Below, piece by piece: positions 23,837 to 34,733 of a stretch of DNA of 64,000 nt; position 1 is the stretch's first letter; every line of letters begins with the position of its first letter. The notes under the pieces were generated by a model. That model was not told the origin of the DNA, searched no databases, and saw only the letters and a list, made by a program, of their open reading frames with translations. The position numbers and the translations under genes are program-made. The DNA is from Owenia fusiformis. Its lineage: Eukaryota > Annelida > Polychaeta > Sabellida > Oweniidae. Location: NCBI GenBank assembly GCA_903813345.2, contig CAIIXF020000003.1, forward strand, positions 8,023,815-8,087,814, read 5' to 3'.

Positions 23837-24072
23837 AGTACAGGGTGTCCCAAGATCTGTACCAAGATAAAACACTATCTCTATCAGGTAATTCCCATTT
23901 CTATAAAAAACTGTTTTAGTCTACCATCACTAATTTTCAGATGTTTGAGGTTGCATGCATTCATATTTGCATTCATTTTGAGGAGTTAACTGTTTATAAA
24001 TCCATTTATCTTTCTTATGTAAAAAGTTCTTCATTTTCAACGAAGTAAAAAGACAATCATTCCCGTCTCGAA
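23837..24072. mobile_element. Remnant of a CAGGGTGTCCCAAGATCT element, 3' of SDR1
   Basis: GTACAGGGTGTCCCAAGATC begins here and recurs 3' of SDR2 (33605) and SDR3 (46378). Units 2 and 3 also keep a TTTTTGGAACAT(C/T) right part. The rest is spacer; no gene is seen. Confidence 0.4.
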
Positions 24073-24891
24073 TTATTTTGCAGCGTTTTCTAATGTTTTC
24101 TTACTAAGACCCATTAAGACCATACCGCCATCACATACCACACAGGCCCCGTTCATCATGGATGCATCTTCAGAAGCTAGAAATGCTATCAGTTTTGCCG
24201 CGTCATCCACATTTCCAATTTTACCCAGTGGGGTACATTTTGCTGCCGTTAAATACAATTCTTCCTCTTCCGATTGCGATACCCCCTGATTCTTTAAAAT
24301 TCTCGTTCCTTTAAAATACCCTGGACAAACGGCATTAACACGGACAGATTGATTACCAAATTCCAATGCAGCACATTGTGTGAACATATTCAATCCGGCT
24401 TTAGTGATGCAAGAAAATGGACAACCATCTGATGCGAGTACGCCGGCGCAGCTGGACGTATTCACAATGTTTCCCTTGCTTTGTTTCAGTTCAGGCAAGC
24501 ACATTTGCGACAAAAGAATTGGCGCTCGCAACATGACTTTAACAGCGTCATCGAACAATCCAATAGATCCCGAGCCAAGATTGGGGTTCTTATCAAAATA
24601 TCCTGCATTATTTACTAGAATATCTATCTTGCCGAATGTTTCAACGGCTGTGTCACGAATCTTCTTCAGTACATCATCATCTCCGATGTCTCCTTGGATA
24701 TACGGAAACTTAGCATTTTCGACAGCCACCTTTTCACATTCAGCCACAGTTTCTTTGATAGTACTAAGACTGCGCCCATGTATTAGAACACTTGCGCCCT
24801 CTTTGGCCAGTAGCAATGCAGTCCCTTTTCCAATTCCACTATTCGACCCTGTCACAATAGCAGCCTTTCCTGAAAATCTCATGGTACTCAT
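24073..24891 (-). CDS. SDR1: intronless short-chain dehydrogenase/reductase with Tyr-to-Ser at the active site
   Basis: 272 codons from the first in-frame ATG at 24891; the frame is open for 19 more codons upstream but without ATG. Classical SDR: cofactor motif TGSNSGIG (14-21), HGR after the second strand, favouring NADP, NNAG (94-97), catalytic Ser147 (NTSS), then S160-C-I-T-K164 where the family has Y-x-x-x-K. The position usually held by the Asn of the catalytic tetrad reads VML, so it is Met. A CPGYFKG loop and GGMVLMG C-terminal end complete the fold. Loss of the Tyr would normally abolish oxidoreduction; the frame is otherwise intact. A possible acceptor (TTATTTTAG) lies about 70 bp upstream, suggesting a 5' UTR intron. 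Nearest in style to FabG-like animal SDRs; substrate unknown. Confidence 0.88.
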   Translation of the reverse strand: MSTMRFSGKAAIVTGSNSGIGKGTALLLAKEGASVLIHGRSLSTIKETVAECEKVAVENAKFPYIQGDIGDDDVLKKIRDTAVETFGKIDILVNNAGYFDKNPNLGSGSIGLFDDAVKVMLRAPILLSQMCLPELKQSKGNIVNTSSCAGVLASDGCPFSCITKAGLNMFTQCAALEFGNQSVRVNAVCPGYFKGTRILKNQGVSQSEEEELYLTAAKCTPLGKIGNVDDAAKLIAFLASEDASMMNGACVVCDGGMVLMGLSKKTLENAAK

Positions 24892-24948
24892 TCTCTGTGG
24901 CTCTGCATGTATGTATTTGCAATTCCAAATGCTGAATATATTCACCAA

Positions 24949-26918
24949 CTGTCTAAAATAATGTTACGTATTATTTTAGATAGTACTAAATCAAATCTAG
25001 TTCAATTTGACCCAACTTAAGTGTATACATAAAAAACATGTTTCAATTATCTAATCTTGTAATCTAATAGTGTAAAACTAGTCATATCTATGCCGAATAT
25101 TTGGTACAGATCTGTAATTGGACCACTACTTATATGGGGCATTTTGAGAATCAATCGTGTCATTCGGAGTTCAATGTTTTCTTAACTTGTCAGCATGCAT
25201 ATAGGATTGGGAACTCAAAACCACCGCTGTACAGAGCATTTCTTATACCCCGCCCCTGATAAAATCTACAGGGGATACTGTAAGACACCTTTATATCTCA
25301 GACACAAATAAAGGCATTGACTTGAATTTTTCAGTAAGTTGTTTTACTGTGATGTTTGATTTGTATGGCAAGAATCGAGAAAAAAATCTTAATCCATTGC
25401 TATAGCAACAGTAATAGAGCACTATGTGTATATACCTTAAAAGTGCATTATTTTGTGGGGTGACATTATTTTATTTATAATGACTGAAGACATTCACTCT
25501 GAAACTGCTCTAATGGATTTGACATTTACATTAAAATTATTATCAAACTTTAGACAATGATAATCATAAATATGCTTAATTAACGCCTCGGGTCTTACGA
25601 TATGTGTAAAACTTCAAATGTTACGTTTTTCAACCCCTTGTGAAGAGAGACATATTTGACCAAAAAGCCCGAAATTGTTTCAGCAAACGGTAATTGAAAG
25701 AATCAAGACACATGCACCTCTTTAAATATTGGTTCAAATGTTGCTGCTCTATATTTTAATCAGATTCTTCATATCCCAGAGTCAAACCATGGACTAGTCT
25801 GTGCAAGCACACTTCTCTGTGGTCCTAAACGTGGTCAGGTATACTAAGTTTAAACTAATATGGAACTGGACTAAAGAAATATTTGACATAAAAAGCATAT
25901 ATTAAAGGTGCAACAATTAGTGCAGGGGGCCATTCAACGATCATCGACCAGTGTCAAAATATATTTAAGTTTGGATATTTCATCAAGACTAACATATATT
26001 TTTATCATCTACAAAGAAACCACCTGGATGAACATTATTTTAGTTGATATTCCTCTTGAAACGTGGTGAATCTTAAAAATCTATAAGTTGGACTCCCTTT
26101 ATAGAAGCTTTGTACTGAGTTTACACTTCTTAATGCTGAAATTGAGAGTTTATCCATACATTTTAAGAAAATTGGTATGTCAAAGAAGATGTTAAGCCAA
26201 ATGTTGACCTGATAGCTCAGAAAAAATCAAAAAATCGAATTTTCTCTCTACAGTCCTTGTCGCACCTTTAGAGTCAATCATATTTAGTGGAACATTTTAC
26301 AATCAGTTTAGTCTAAAATATTGCTGCAAACTAAGGTCAAATATTATAGATAATTTTTAAGTCATCACCTGTTCACTTCTTACTACAGGGTGTCCAATAT
26401 TTATACCGAGATAAAACATATGAACTCGTTACCTGATGAAAGAACATTCTTTAAATTCAGCCATCATTCAGACAAGTTAATTAACATAACCATATGAAAA
26501 ATTGAACGTGTAACTTTTTGCTTTTTGAGTAGACTTTGTTTTGGTACCATAACCCATATTTCATTGTCGCACAAGGCAACTTGAAAACAGCAACTCCACA
26601 GAGTAGCAAATCACACTGAACAAAACATGTTTTGATGAATAGCAGCCATCTTGAACAGGTATCAGTATGTAACAGTACAAAATTTGAACACATCCGTTCA
26701 GTGGTATTTGAGTTATCAAAGAGCATGTTTTTACGAAAAATGGTGATTATTTTGAAATTCAGCTGTCATCTAGAACTATTTTTCTTGTGCAGATAGCTAC
26801 TTTGTCCATAGGCACCAGTATTGAACCAAATCCGTCAACTGGTACATGTTTTTGGGTTATCAAAGATTACAATTTTAACGACAAATGGCGTCAATTTTGA
26901 TAATACTGTAGTGGCTGT
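24949..26918. other. Upstream spacer of SDR1 (spacer A)
   Basis: No gene is seen. The same spacer lies upstream of SDR2 and, when its insertions are removed, upstream of SDR3. It holds the 368-bp element at 25903-26270 and a CAGGGTGTCC terminus near 26386. A partial second copy follows at 29742-30420 after the inserted cassette. Confidence 0.7.
25903..26270. mobile_element. 368-bp element with TAAAGGTGC(A/G)ACAA ends
   Basis: Ends TAAAGGTGCAACAA and TTGTCGCACCTTTA. Copies: 35746-36113, 40186-44724 (split by a 4.1-kb insertion) and a diverged inverted piece at 52440-52690. The spacer near 57703-57715 lacks it and looks like an empty site. Confidence 0.65.
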
Positions 26919-28067
26919 GAGTTATAACACATAGTCTAATTCTTATCTTTCTCTTAGCCACAGATTAATATAAACAACATTATTATTGGAGACAAGGAAC
27001 AAGTATCTCGTTTATAAACAAACTTGCCTTTCCTTATGATATGAACAACTATGCCAGAATGCGACGTTTGTATGTCAATTGAGGCACATTTATGCCAAAT
27101 CATAATTGAGCGTATTCCAAACTCTCTTTTCCTAAGGAATACCAAAATACAGCATTCGCTATACTGAGCTAGAAATATTGTAAACATACAATCAACTCTG
27201 TGAAATCATAACAATCACAGAGTTGATTATGTAATACATGTACTGTCTATTTGTATAAACAATTATACCGATGAGGAATCTTCGGTCTCAGGAAAGAAAG
27301 CTGGATGATTTTGCCACACCAAACTTGGCACCAGTTTTCTATTCTCTGAGACCTATGAGTATTTAGATAAGATCACGCATAATATGACATATCTATTTAA
27401 TATACATTATTACATACATTTGACGATGTTTTAATCTTAAAGATGTCGTGCTGAAATAATCAGTCAGTATGACTTTACTTCTTATTTATATTTAGTCACA
27501 AACAAGATAGTGTCTCGTAAGTAGACACGTGTTATTTGATAAATCAATTTATCATTATTATTATCATCAATACCATCATCATCATCATAATCATCATCAT
27601 CTTTGTTATATAATATACATAATAGACCATTACATATAAAGTAATAATATAAATTGATGGTATAAAGTTATAATAGGTAATACTAAATATAATGTACACA
27701 TGATCTATATAGTTACTATAAATCTAAAATGTATTTACAAGAGCTTTTCTCCTTCAGTTCAAAATATCCTAACGGTACTTCTTATAATGGCAAAAAAATG
27801 TTAAACGTCACATGTCAAAATAATCCAGGCTCATGGATTTTGCTAACAAAACATCTATGACAAAATATCTAGCGTATTTAGTGTTCCAAGTCATAACAAA
27901 TAACATAACAAACTCAGTGAAGAATAAGAAACCTAACAATATTATGAAAATATTTTCACAATGTCAATATTTTGAAACACAATCCAAATATAATAAACAT
28001 TGCAGCAAAAATATAACCACTAAATAACAAACCATAGAATTTTTTTTTACTCATATCTCTCAACTCC
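26919..28067. other. Non-coding part of the inserted cassette, unit 1
   Basis: No gene is seen. It holds a perfect 13-bp stem (ATCAACTCTGTGA / TCACAGAGTTGAT, 27190-27228), a second hairpin (GGTCTCAG / CTGAGACC, 27282-27354) and an ATC-rich microsatellite (27552-27600). The same items recur in unit 2 at 37037-37075, 37129-37201 and 37399-37447. Confidence 0.6.
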
Positions 28068-29154
28068 CTAAAAATGATTCATAAGATGTAAAGCTAACAA
28101 TTTGTAATTTGCAAAATTTGTACCGCATGTAGCACAAAGGCATATATTGTCTACACGATGGGACATATGTAATAAATGTAAATCCTCATCAAGAAATGAG
28201 ATTTGACAATAGATGCATTCGTATACATGCGTGGAATGGAAGGAATGACACTGTGAAGCTGTGAAACAAGTAAATGTATTGTCAGCAATCACTGAGACTG
28301 AGCAGAGTGACAGGGCCACTAGATCAAAATACTCAATGACTGTTGTTTCCCAAATATCGAAAGATAGATTATTGGCAATATGTAATTCAGCCTCCACACC
28401 AACTATGAAAGAAGATGAAGGCTGTATTACAGACTCCAAAAAAATCTTCCCACTCCATGGGCAAATCTGCCTCATGGATGGCTCTTTGGAGTAAATCTTG
28501 TTCTTCTTCATCTTGTTGCACAACTTCCTCAGCATCCAATAACATATCTTCAAAATTAAAATTATTCTCAAAATCTAGATTTTCTGGAGGTGTTATATCT
28601 TCATAATGGTTGGTTATTATAGGTATGATAACAGGTATGTTAGAACAACGATCATCTGGGTTTAGCATGTTCATGAAATTTTCACCCATACTGTATTAAA
28701 TGTGATGATTTATGATATAAAAATGAACTGCAAAGGCTTCTTCAGTGATGAAATTAAATCCCCATAGTGTGCATTTCTTGTGGTTATTGATGCTATGAGT
28801 CTCCATGTGCATGGTATGATGAATATTATTATGAAATGCGATGTCACAAAATAGGCACTTTAAGATACTAGAAGCGTTTGAAGATGTTGATGTGTCATTG
28901 GTTGTTGTTACTTCAGATGAATATGTTGACGATTCAGAGTTATTTGAAGAAATTGATGCTTGATCGATTGTTATGACATCAGATGGAATGTTAGATGAGT
29001 TGCTTGGAGTACTTGCACATAACCAATTCTTTACTGTCGAACCCTGGGGCAGTTCTTCGTGAATATCCGCTAAATGGTCAAAATATTCTAAAAAATCGAT
29101 ATCAACTTCCGAAATGCCATCTTCTTGAAGACAAATATGACAAGTCCATTCCAT
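28068..29154 (-). pseudogene. C2H2 zinc-finger gene with one in-frame stop and one frameshift, unit 1
   Basis: The first part (28696-29154, ATG at 29154) encodes a Cys-x2-Cys/His-x4-His motif at WTCHICLQ, a Ser/Thr-rich linker, a classical C-x2-C-x12-H-x3-H finger (LKCLFCDIAF) and a finger whose second Cys is Trp. After TAA and two codons the same frame continues from ATG 28689 through an acidic region. The frame then shifts (28387-28571 overlap) into a last part with two more fingers (ECIYC and CATCGTNF...LHLMNH), ending at 28068. Both copies carry the same stop and shift, so the damage predates the duplication, unless short introns repair it. Expected role would be DNA or RNA binding. Confidence 0.55.
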
Positions 29155-29244
29155 CTGCAATGTACAATATAATTGTTGTAATAATTGTTAATATTTATAA
29201 CAATATTTTCAAAAATAGGTCAAAAATTGCGAAAAAATGAGTGT

Positions 29245-29760
29245 CTATAAAGTGGTTTCTGCCATCTCAATCATAGGATTATCTGATAACTGAGTTTGTT
29301 TTGTTTTTGCACACCTAGCTATTACCTTTCCGAATTTTAAAATGATGGAACGCTGCCTTTTATAAAGTACAAATAGAGCAACCGATATGATTAACAGTAC
29401 CACAAGGATAATAAATTGTACCTAATCAATCCAAGTTGAGTTCAATGAATTTAAATCATTCGAAAAGAAAGGTTCTTGAATCCATGAATTACTCTCTTTG
29501 AGATTTTTAATTACATCTAACAACCTATGTCTGAATTGATCGTCTCCTGTTTCAGGATCAGTAAAATTTGGCACATCGGGCAACCTCATAGGTGCAAGAT
29601 CATGTAAATCTTCAACTCTGAGATATGGTGCAATTTTGTCATCCGAAAAATGAAAATGAAAAGGTAAATTTGTTTGAATTTGTGGTACTATTATAGCGAC
29701 CTTTTCACAGGTAGATATGTCAGCAAATAATTGTTGATTTGATTTATATCTCAGACACAA
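29245..29760 (-). pseudogene. Membrane-anchored protein fragment, nonsense-mutated copy, unit 1
   Basis: Same frame as 39079-39594 but with TAG at 29422-29424 where unit 2 has CAG, placed just before the transmembrane segment, so this copy would lose its anchor. No ATG start; the frame opens inside the duplicated SDR spacer, so the N-terminal part of the original protein is missing. Confidence 0.55.
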
Positions 29761-30900
29761 ATAAAGGCATTGACTTGAATTTTTCAGTAAGTTGTTTTAC
29801 TGTGATGTTTGATTTGTATGGCAAGAATCGAGAAAAAATCTTAATCCATTGCTATAGCAACAGTAATAGAACACTATGTGTTACCTTAAAAGTGCATTAT
29901 TTTGTGGGGTGACATTATTTTATTTATAATGACTGAAGACATTCACTCTGAAACCTCTCTAATGGGTTCGACATTTACATTAAAATTATTATCAAACTTT
30001 AGACAATGATAATCATAAATATGCTTAATTAACGCCTCGGGTCTTACGATATGTGTAAAACTTCAAATGTTACGTTTTTCAACCCCTTGTGAAGAGAGAC
30101 ATATTTGACCAAAAAGCCCGAAATTGTTTCAGCAAACGGTAATTGAAAGAATCAAGACACATGCACCTCTTCAAATATTGGTTCAAATGTTGCTGCTCTA
30201 TATTTTAATCAGATTCTTCATATCCCGGAGTCAAACCATGGACTAGTCTGTGCAAGCACACTTCTCTGTGGTCCTAAACGTGGTCAGGTATACTAAGTTT
30301 AAACTAATATGGAACTGGACTAAAGAAATATTAGACATAAAAATGTTTTTGGGTTATCAAAGATTACAATTTTAACGACAAATGGCGTCCATTTTGATAA
30401 TACTGTAGTGGCCATCTTGATTTTTTTCTAGAGCATAGGCATAATACAACTCACGTGACATTTGTTTTGTTCATCGAAAAAGTAGAACTTAAAACACTCC
30501 TTTATTTATAGGCATACAGCTCGGAATCATTTTGCCGCATTATCTAATGTTTTCTAACATTACGGTGTCTGACTTTACCGTTGTCAGGGTATTCCGGTGT
30601 AATTGGCATTTGTTGGTAATTTGTTGAATATGAATGCTAAAGACTAAAACAAGTTGAACTTGTTGAACAAGTTGTAATTGCTGACTATTCAATTTCACGC
30701 TACATTGATTTTAATGGGACTATGCGATACCTGCTATATTTGAAAGTGTATAACTTCAGTTCTAGAAATGCGTTTCAATGAATTTAGTTTTATTTGAAAT
30801 ATGGTAGATTATTCGTTAAGTAGCGATGTGAAAACAAATTAACAATTTATCACAGAATGTCAAAAATTTACACCCCCTAGATCACATTGACATCGATTTG
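29742..30900. other. Second partial copy of spacer A with internal deletion
   Basis: 29742-30343 repeats 25291-25895. It then jumps to sequence like 26850-26915 and continues as in 58310-58400, so about 950 bp is missing. It is followed by an SDR relic and by spacer like 58715-58925. No gene is seen. Confidence 0.65.
30520..30560 (-). pseudogene. Relic of an SDR gene 3' end
   Basis: About 40 bp matches the last codons and stop region of the SDR genes (CTCGGAATCATTTTGCCGCA then TTATCTAATGTTTTCT). It marks a sixth, almost wholly deleted array member. Confidence 0.6.
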
Positions 30901-31074
30901 ATCTTTGTTGACCTACTTTTAAAAAACGTGAAAATTCTTTTCTGAAGAGGTAATTATATAAAATTGAATAAGGTTTACAACAATACCAACAATATTGAAA
31001 TGAGACAAGTAATGAAAAATCGCAGAGGGTTAAACGTTTTTAACGTTAATACGCCCCTGAGTATTCCTTAGTAG

Positions 31075-32040
31075 TATGTCACATTACAAAATCTTTATGA
31101 CCTGATGATTACAGCAGTTAATTTCCATGGCAACAATATTCAAAATAAATAGAAAAAAATATAAGCAACGATCACTTGTAGAAGCTATTTGCAGTACTAA
31201 AGCCACCCTTTCTTAAATTCATATCGAATGGATGACCTTTCATTTAAATATCAAAATACCTTCTCTTAAACATATCTTAGGCAAAACATTTTGAATGACC
31301 CCTGATACAAATATACATGCTATCAAGTTGTTAAACCAATCGATTAAGTGGTGGAAATTAGTAAAACAGGATCCATTTTTAATAAAACCCTGTACATGTA
31401 TCACCTTGTTGAGAGCTTGAGGTGGAACTTCATCACTAAATGGCAAAATATATAAACATAGTGACACATGTCTATTATGTCATGGGTCAGTGTAGATATT
31501 GGAACACATATTATTTCACTGCCAAGCAGTTGAACACTTATGTCAGCAGTTAAAACCAGGAGGATTGGCTCCCAGGATCGAAACCGATATATTCTAACAC
31601 TGAAAACGTCGAAATGTCGTTATTTTCTACGATAAAAACCGACCATAAATTCAAAATAAACAGTTCAAAAGATTCGAACCAATATCTCGATCATTTCTTA
31701 TGAGTTTTAGAATTTTTCGTTAGGAAATAAGACCAAAATTCACGATTCAAATGTTGAAGTGAACAAAATGGCGGCTGTTTGAATTCGAATTTTGTATCAC
31801 GACATGCCCATATAAGGGACAGAATATCGCTGTTGCACTCTGGGAGCCAATCCTCCTTGCCGTTAAACAGTATCATGAAAGTGGATTGTACTTTGAGCAT
31901 TATTTATGAAGTGACATGCCTGGTAGAGCCTTCAATTTGACACTGCACTGTTTTAATAGTGTGTACGTGTGCAACTAATAATTCAGCAAGTTTAATTGAA
32001 AAGTGCATAGAAATGACAAGCTATGTGGTTCTAATAATAG
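31075..32040 (+). pseudogene. LINE-like fragment and spacer of unit 2
   Basis: Equivalent to 19560-19869 plus 23067-23640 without the 3.2-kb insertion. The zinc-knuckle (CLLCHGS..ILEHILFHC) has an in-frame TAG near 31495. No other gene is seen. Confidence 0.4.
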
Positions 32041-33423
32041 AGAGGTTAAGCTACACGTATAAATGTAAACCGTGAACCTGAACGCGTAAGTCCACGCTCA
32101 AGTACACGTTTAAGAAAATTTTCTGTTAAAGCTACACGTCTGAAACCATGTCAGTGGACGTGGAGCTATATTCATGTGGTGCCTGTGACTGAGGGTCATG
32201 TTTCAATGGTGTAATGGATAGCTCCTCGGACTAGTGTCCGTTAGGCCTGGGTTCGAATCTAGTCGCATCAAAACATTTTGTTTTTTATTTTTGCTTTATT
32301 TCATATTCAACCACAATTAAATGATCTAGTGCGCCCTCCATTATAATCTCCCCATGAACAAAATAAATTCATCTGATTTTTCAAAATGAATATTCTGCTT
32401 TTATTGTTGATATGTACACTAGTATTTTGTTGACCTATATTCAGCACTGTATTGATGAATGGGCCACTTATTAGGGCCAATATTCAACCATAAAGTGTAC
32501 AGGGGTAGAGATGCCACACTAGGAAGTCTTTGTGTGTCCGTCAAAATCCATTTGCATCCTACACATCCCTACATCTTATCCAAATATGTTATTAATTAAT
32601 GAAACATAACAGTATAATCTTTGGATTTACAAAGTTGTATGGGATTTCATAAGTGTAAAAGTTGCTTTTGAAGCATTTTTCTTTAGCCATTTTGTAGAAA
32701 AAATGATGAAAAAATGTACAATCTTTTAATTTTAAGTATGACCTGAATCGATTGATCGATACTTTATATTTGCACATCTGATGTGATATACCATTTGTGT
32801 CAAATTAATTGTGACATTATTTAATTTGCAATCAATTCAGGCCATTCAGTCATTCAGATTCAGGCAAATCAAATGTAGTGATAAGGCAATCGTAGGCCCT
32901 GGTTGTAATTTCATTTCGTTTAGTATACATATTGTACCAAGCCCCGGGATTCAAATTAGCCCTGCCTATTTATATTGTACGGAATGAACAAACGATCACA
33001 TTTGAAGTTGTCATTTAATCTCTAAAATGTATTCTTTATTTCCAATAAAGGATTTGGGGTTTACCGATATAACAAGCAATAGTGTTTGTATCAAATATGG
33101 GCCCCCGGGCCATCCTAAAACATAGCTAAAATCAATCACGTAATGAGCGACGTGTAATCACTCATCTACACGTAAAAACCTGTAACTTTCACGCTTACCT
33201 GTAGAAAGTAGACTAATCTGACGTCATTTTCCTGCGCGCGCATAGAAGTACACGTTCATGTTTTGTTGAATACGCGTCTGTAAATTGCACGAATATGATA
33301 ATCTCATGTAAAAACCTGTAATTCACGCTGGCCCACAGGAAATAAACAAATCTGACGTCATTTATCTGCGTGCGCATTGAAGTTCACGTTTAAGTTTTGT
33401 CAAATACGTGTAGCTTAACCTCT
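32041..33423. mobile_element. 1.38-kb element with AGAGGTTAAGCTACACGTAT ends
   Basis: Perfect 20-bp inverted ends AGAGGTTAAGCTACACGTAT / complement. It is absent at the matching sites of units 1 (near 23646) and 3 (near 46190), so it inserted after duplication. Inside are a tRNA-like segment (32196-32270) and two about 130-bp tandem repeats (33165-33415) containing CTGACGTCATTT and GTGCGCAT-like motifs. Confidence 0.7.
32196..32272 (+). tRNA. tRNA-like sequence (probably SINE head or pseudo-tRNA)
   Basis: An A-box-like TGGTGTAATGG and a B-box-like GGTTCGAATCT are spaced as in tRNA genes, with a T-arm CTGG/CTAG. The acceptor ends do not pair well and a T-rich tail follows, so a tRNA-derived repeat is more likely than a working tRNA. 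Confidence 0.35.
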
Positions 33424-33914
33424 CTAGTAGCCAGGTTCAAACGTATATCAAACTAAACTAAAGAAAACAGTAGCGATATTGCAGTAAATTACATTTAGCC
33501 AGAACATTTTACAGCCTTAAAGTCTCAAATATATCTTCATTTTTAGAACTTACTTAGGTCTAGTATTATACATATAAGATCATTCTAAGGCTTCACCTAT
33601 TTAGTACAGGGTGTCCCAAGATCTGTACGGAGATTAAACACTATCTCTATCAGGTAATTTTCCATCTCTATAGAAAAACTGTTTTAATATCATCAGTTAT
33701 CACTCATTTTTCAATGTTTGAGGAGTTAATTGTTTATCAAAAACCATTTATCTTTATCATGTAAAAAGTTCTTCATTTTCAATGAAGTTAAAAGTCATCC
33801 CCGTCTCATTTGGCTATAGTTTTTGGAACATTCTTGGAAAGAAATGGGAGATTTTGACACAGCATTCTGAAATTATTTCTCCGATTATCAAAACGTCAAT
33901 AGTACAATTCGGAA

Positions 33915-34733
33915 TTATTTTGCAGCGTTTTCTAATGTTTTCTTACTAAGGCCCATTAAGACCATACCGCCATCACATACCACACAGGCCCCGTTCATCA
34001 TGGATGCATCTTCAGAAGCTAGAAATGCTATCAGTTTTGCCGCGTCATCCACATTTCCAATTTTACCCAGTGGGGTACATTTTGCTGCCGTTAAATACAA
34101 TTCTTCCTCTTCCGATTGCGATACCCCCTGATTCTTTAAAATTCTCGTTCCTTTAAAATACCCTGGACAAACGGCATTAACACGGACAAATTGATTACCA
34201 AATTCCAATGCAGCACATTGTGTGAACATATTCAATCCGGCTTTAGTGATGCAAGAAAATGGACAACCATCTGATGCGAGTACGCCGGCGCAGCTGGACG
34301 TATTCACAATGTTTCCCTTGGATTGTTTCAGTTCAGGTAAGCACATTTGCGACAGAAGAATTGGCGCTCGCAACATGACTTTAACAGCGTCATCGAACAA
34401 TCCAATAGATCCCGAGCCAAGATTGGGGTTCTTATCAAAATATCCTGCATTATTTACTAGAATATCTATCTTGCCGAATGTTTCAACGGCTGTGTCACGA
34501 ATCTTCTTCAGTACATCATCATCTCCGATGTCCCCTTGGATATACGGAAACTTAGCATTTTCGACAGCCACCTTTTCACATTCAGCCACAGTTTCTTTGA
34601 TAGTACCTAGATTGCGCCCATGTATTAGAACACTTGCGCCCTCTTTGGCCAGTAGCAATGCAGTCCCTTTTCCAATTCCACTATTCGACCCTGTCACAAT
34701 AGCAGCCTTTCCTGAAAATCTCATGGTACTCAT
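33915..34733 (-). CDS. SDR2: near-identical duplicate of SDR1, also with Ser for the catalytic Tyr
   Basis: 272 codons from ATG at 34733. It differs from SDR1 at only a few residues seen by eye (GRNLGT for GRSLST, NQFVRV for NQSVRV). TGSNSGIG, NNAG, NTSS and Lys164 are retained and Ser160 again replaces Tyr. The upstream and downstream flanks match SDR1 for kilobases, so this is a segmental copy, not a retrocopy. Confidence 0.88.
   Translation of the reverse strand: MSTMRFSGKAAIVTGSNSGIGKGTALLLAKEGASVLIHGRNLGTIKETVAECEKVAVENAKFPYIQGDIGDDDVLKKIRDTAVETFGKIDILVNNAGYFDKNPNLGSGSIGLFDDAVKVMLRAPILLSQMCLPELKQSKGNIVNTSSCAGVLASDGCPFSCITKAGLNMFTQCAALEFGNQFVRVNAVCPGYFKGTRILKNQGVSQSEEEELYLTAAKCTPLGKIGNVDDAAKLIAFLASEDASMMNGACVVCDGGMVLMGLSKKTLENAAK

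Noticed and set aside
24892-24948. 19-residue N-terminal extension of the SDR proteins
   Set aside because: It begins at TTG with no in-frame ATG, and the two other copies start near the SDR core, so the ATG at 24891 (and equivalents) is preferred.
24380-24961. Plus-strand ORFs opposite the SDR genes
   Set aside because: They are antisense shadows of conserved SDR codons and match no family.
25291-30343. Direct repeats flanking the cassette as LTRs of a retrotransposon
   Set aside because: The same sequence is the ordinary upstream spacer of SDR2 and SDR3 without a cassette, and no gag, protease or polymerase lies between the copies.
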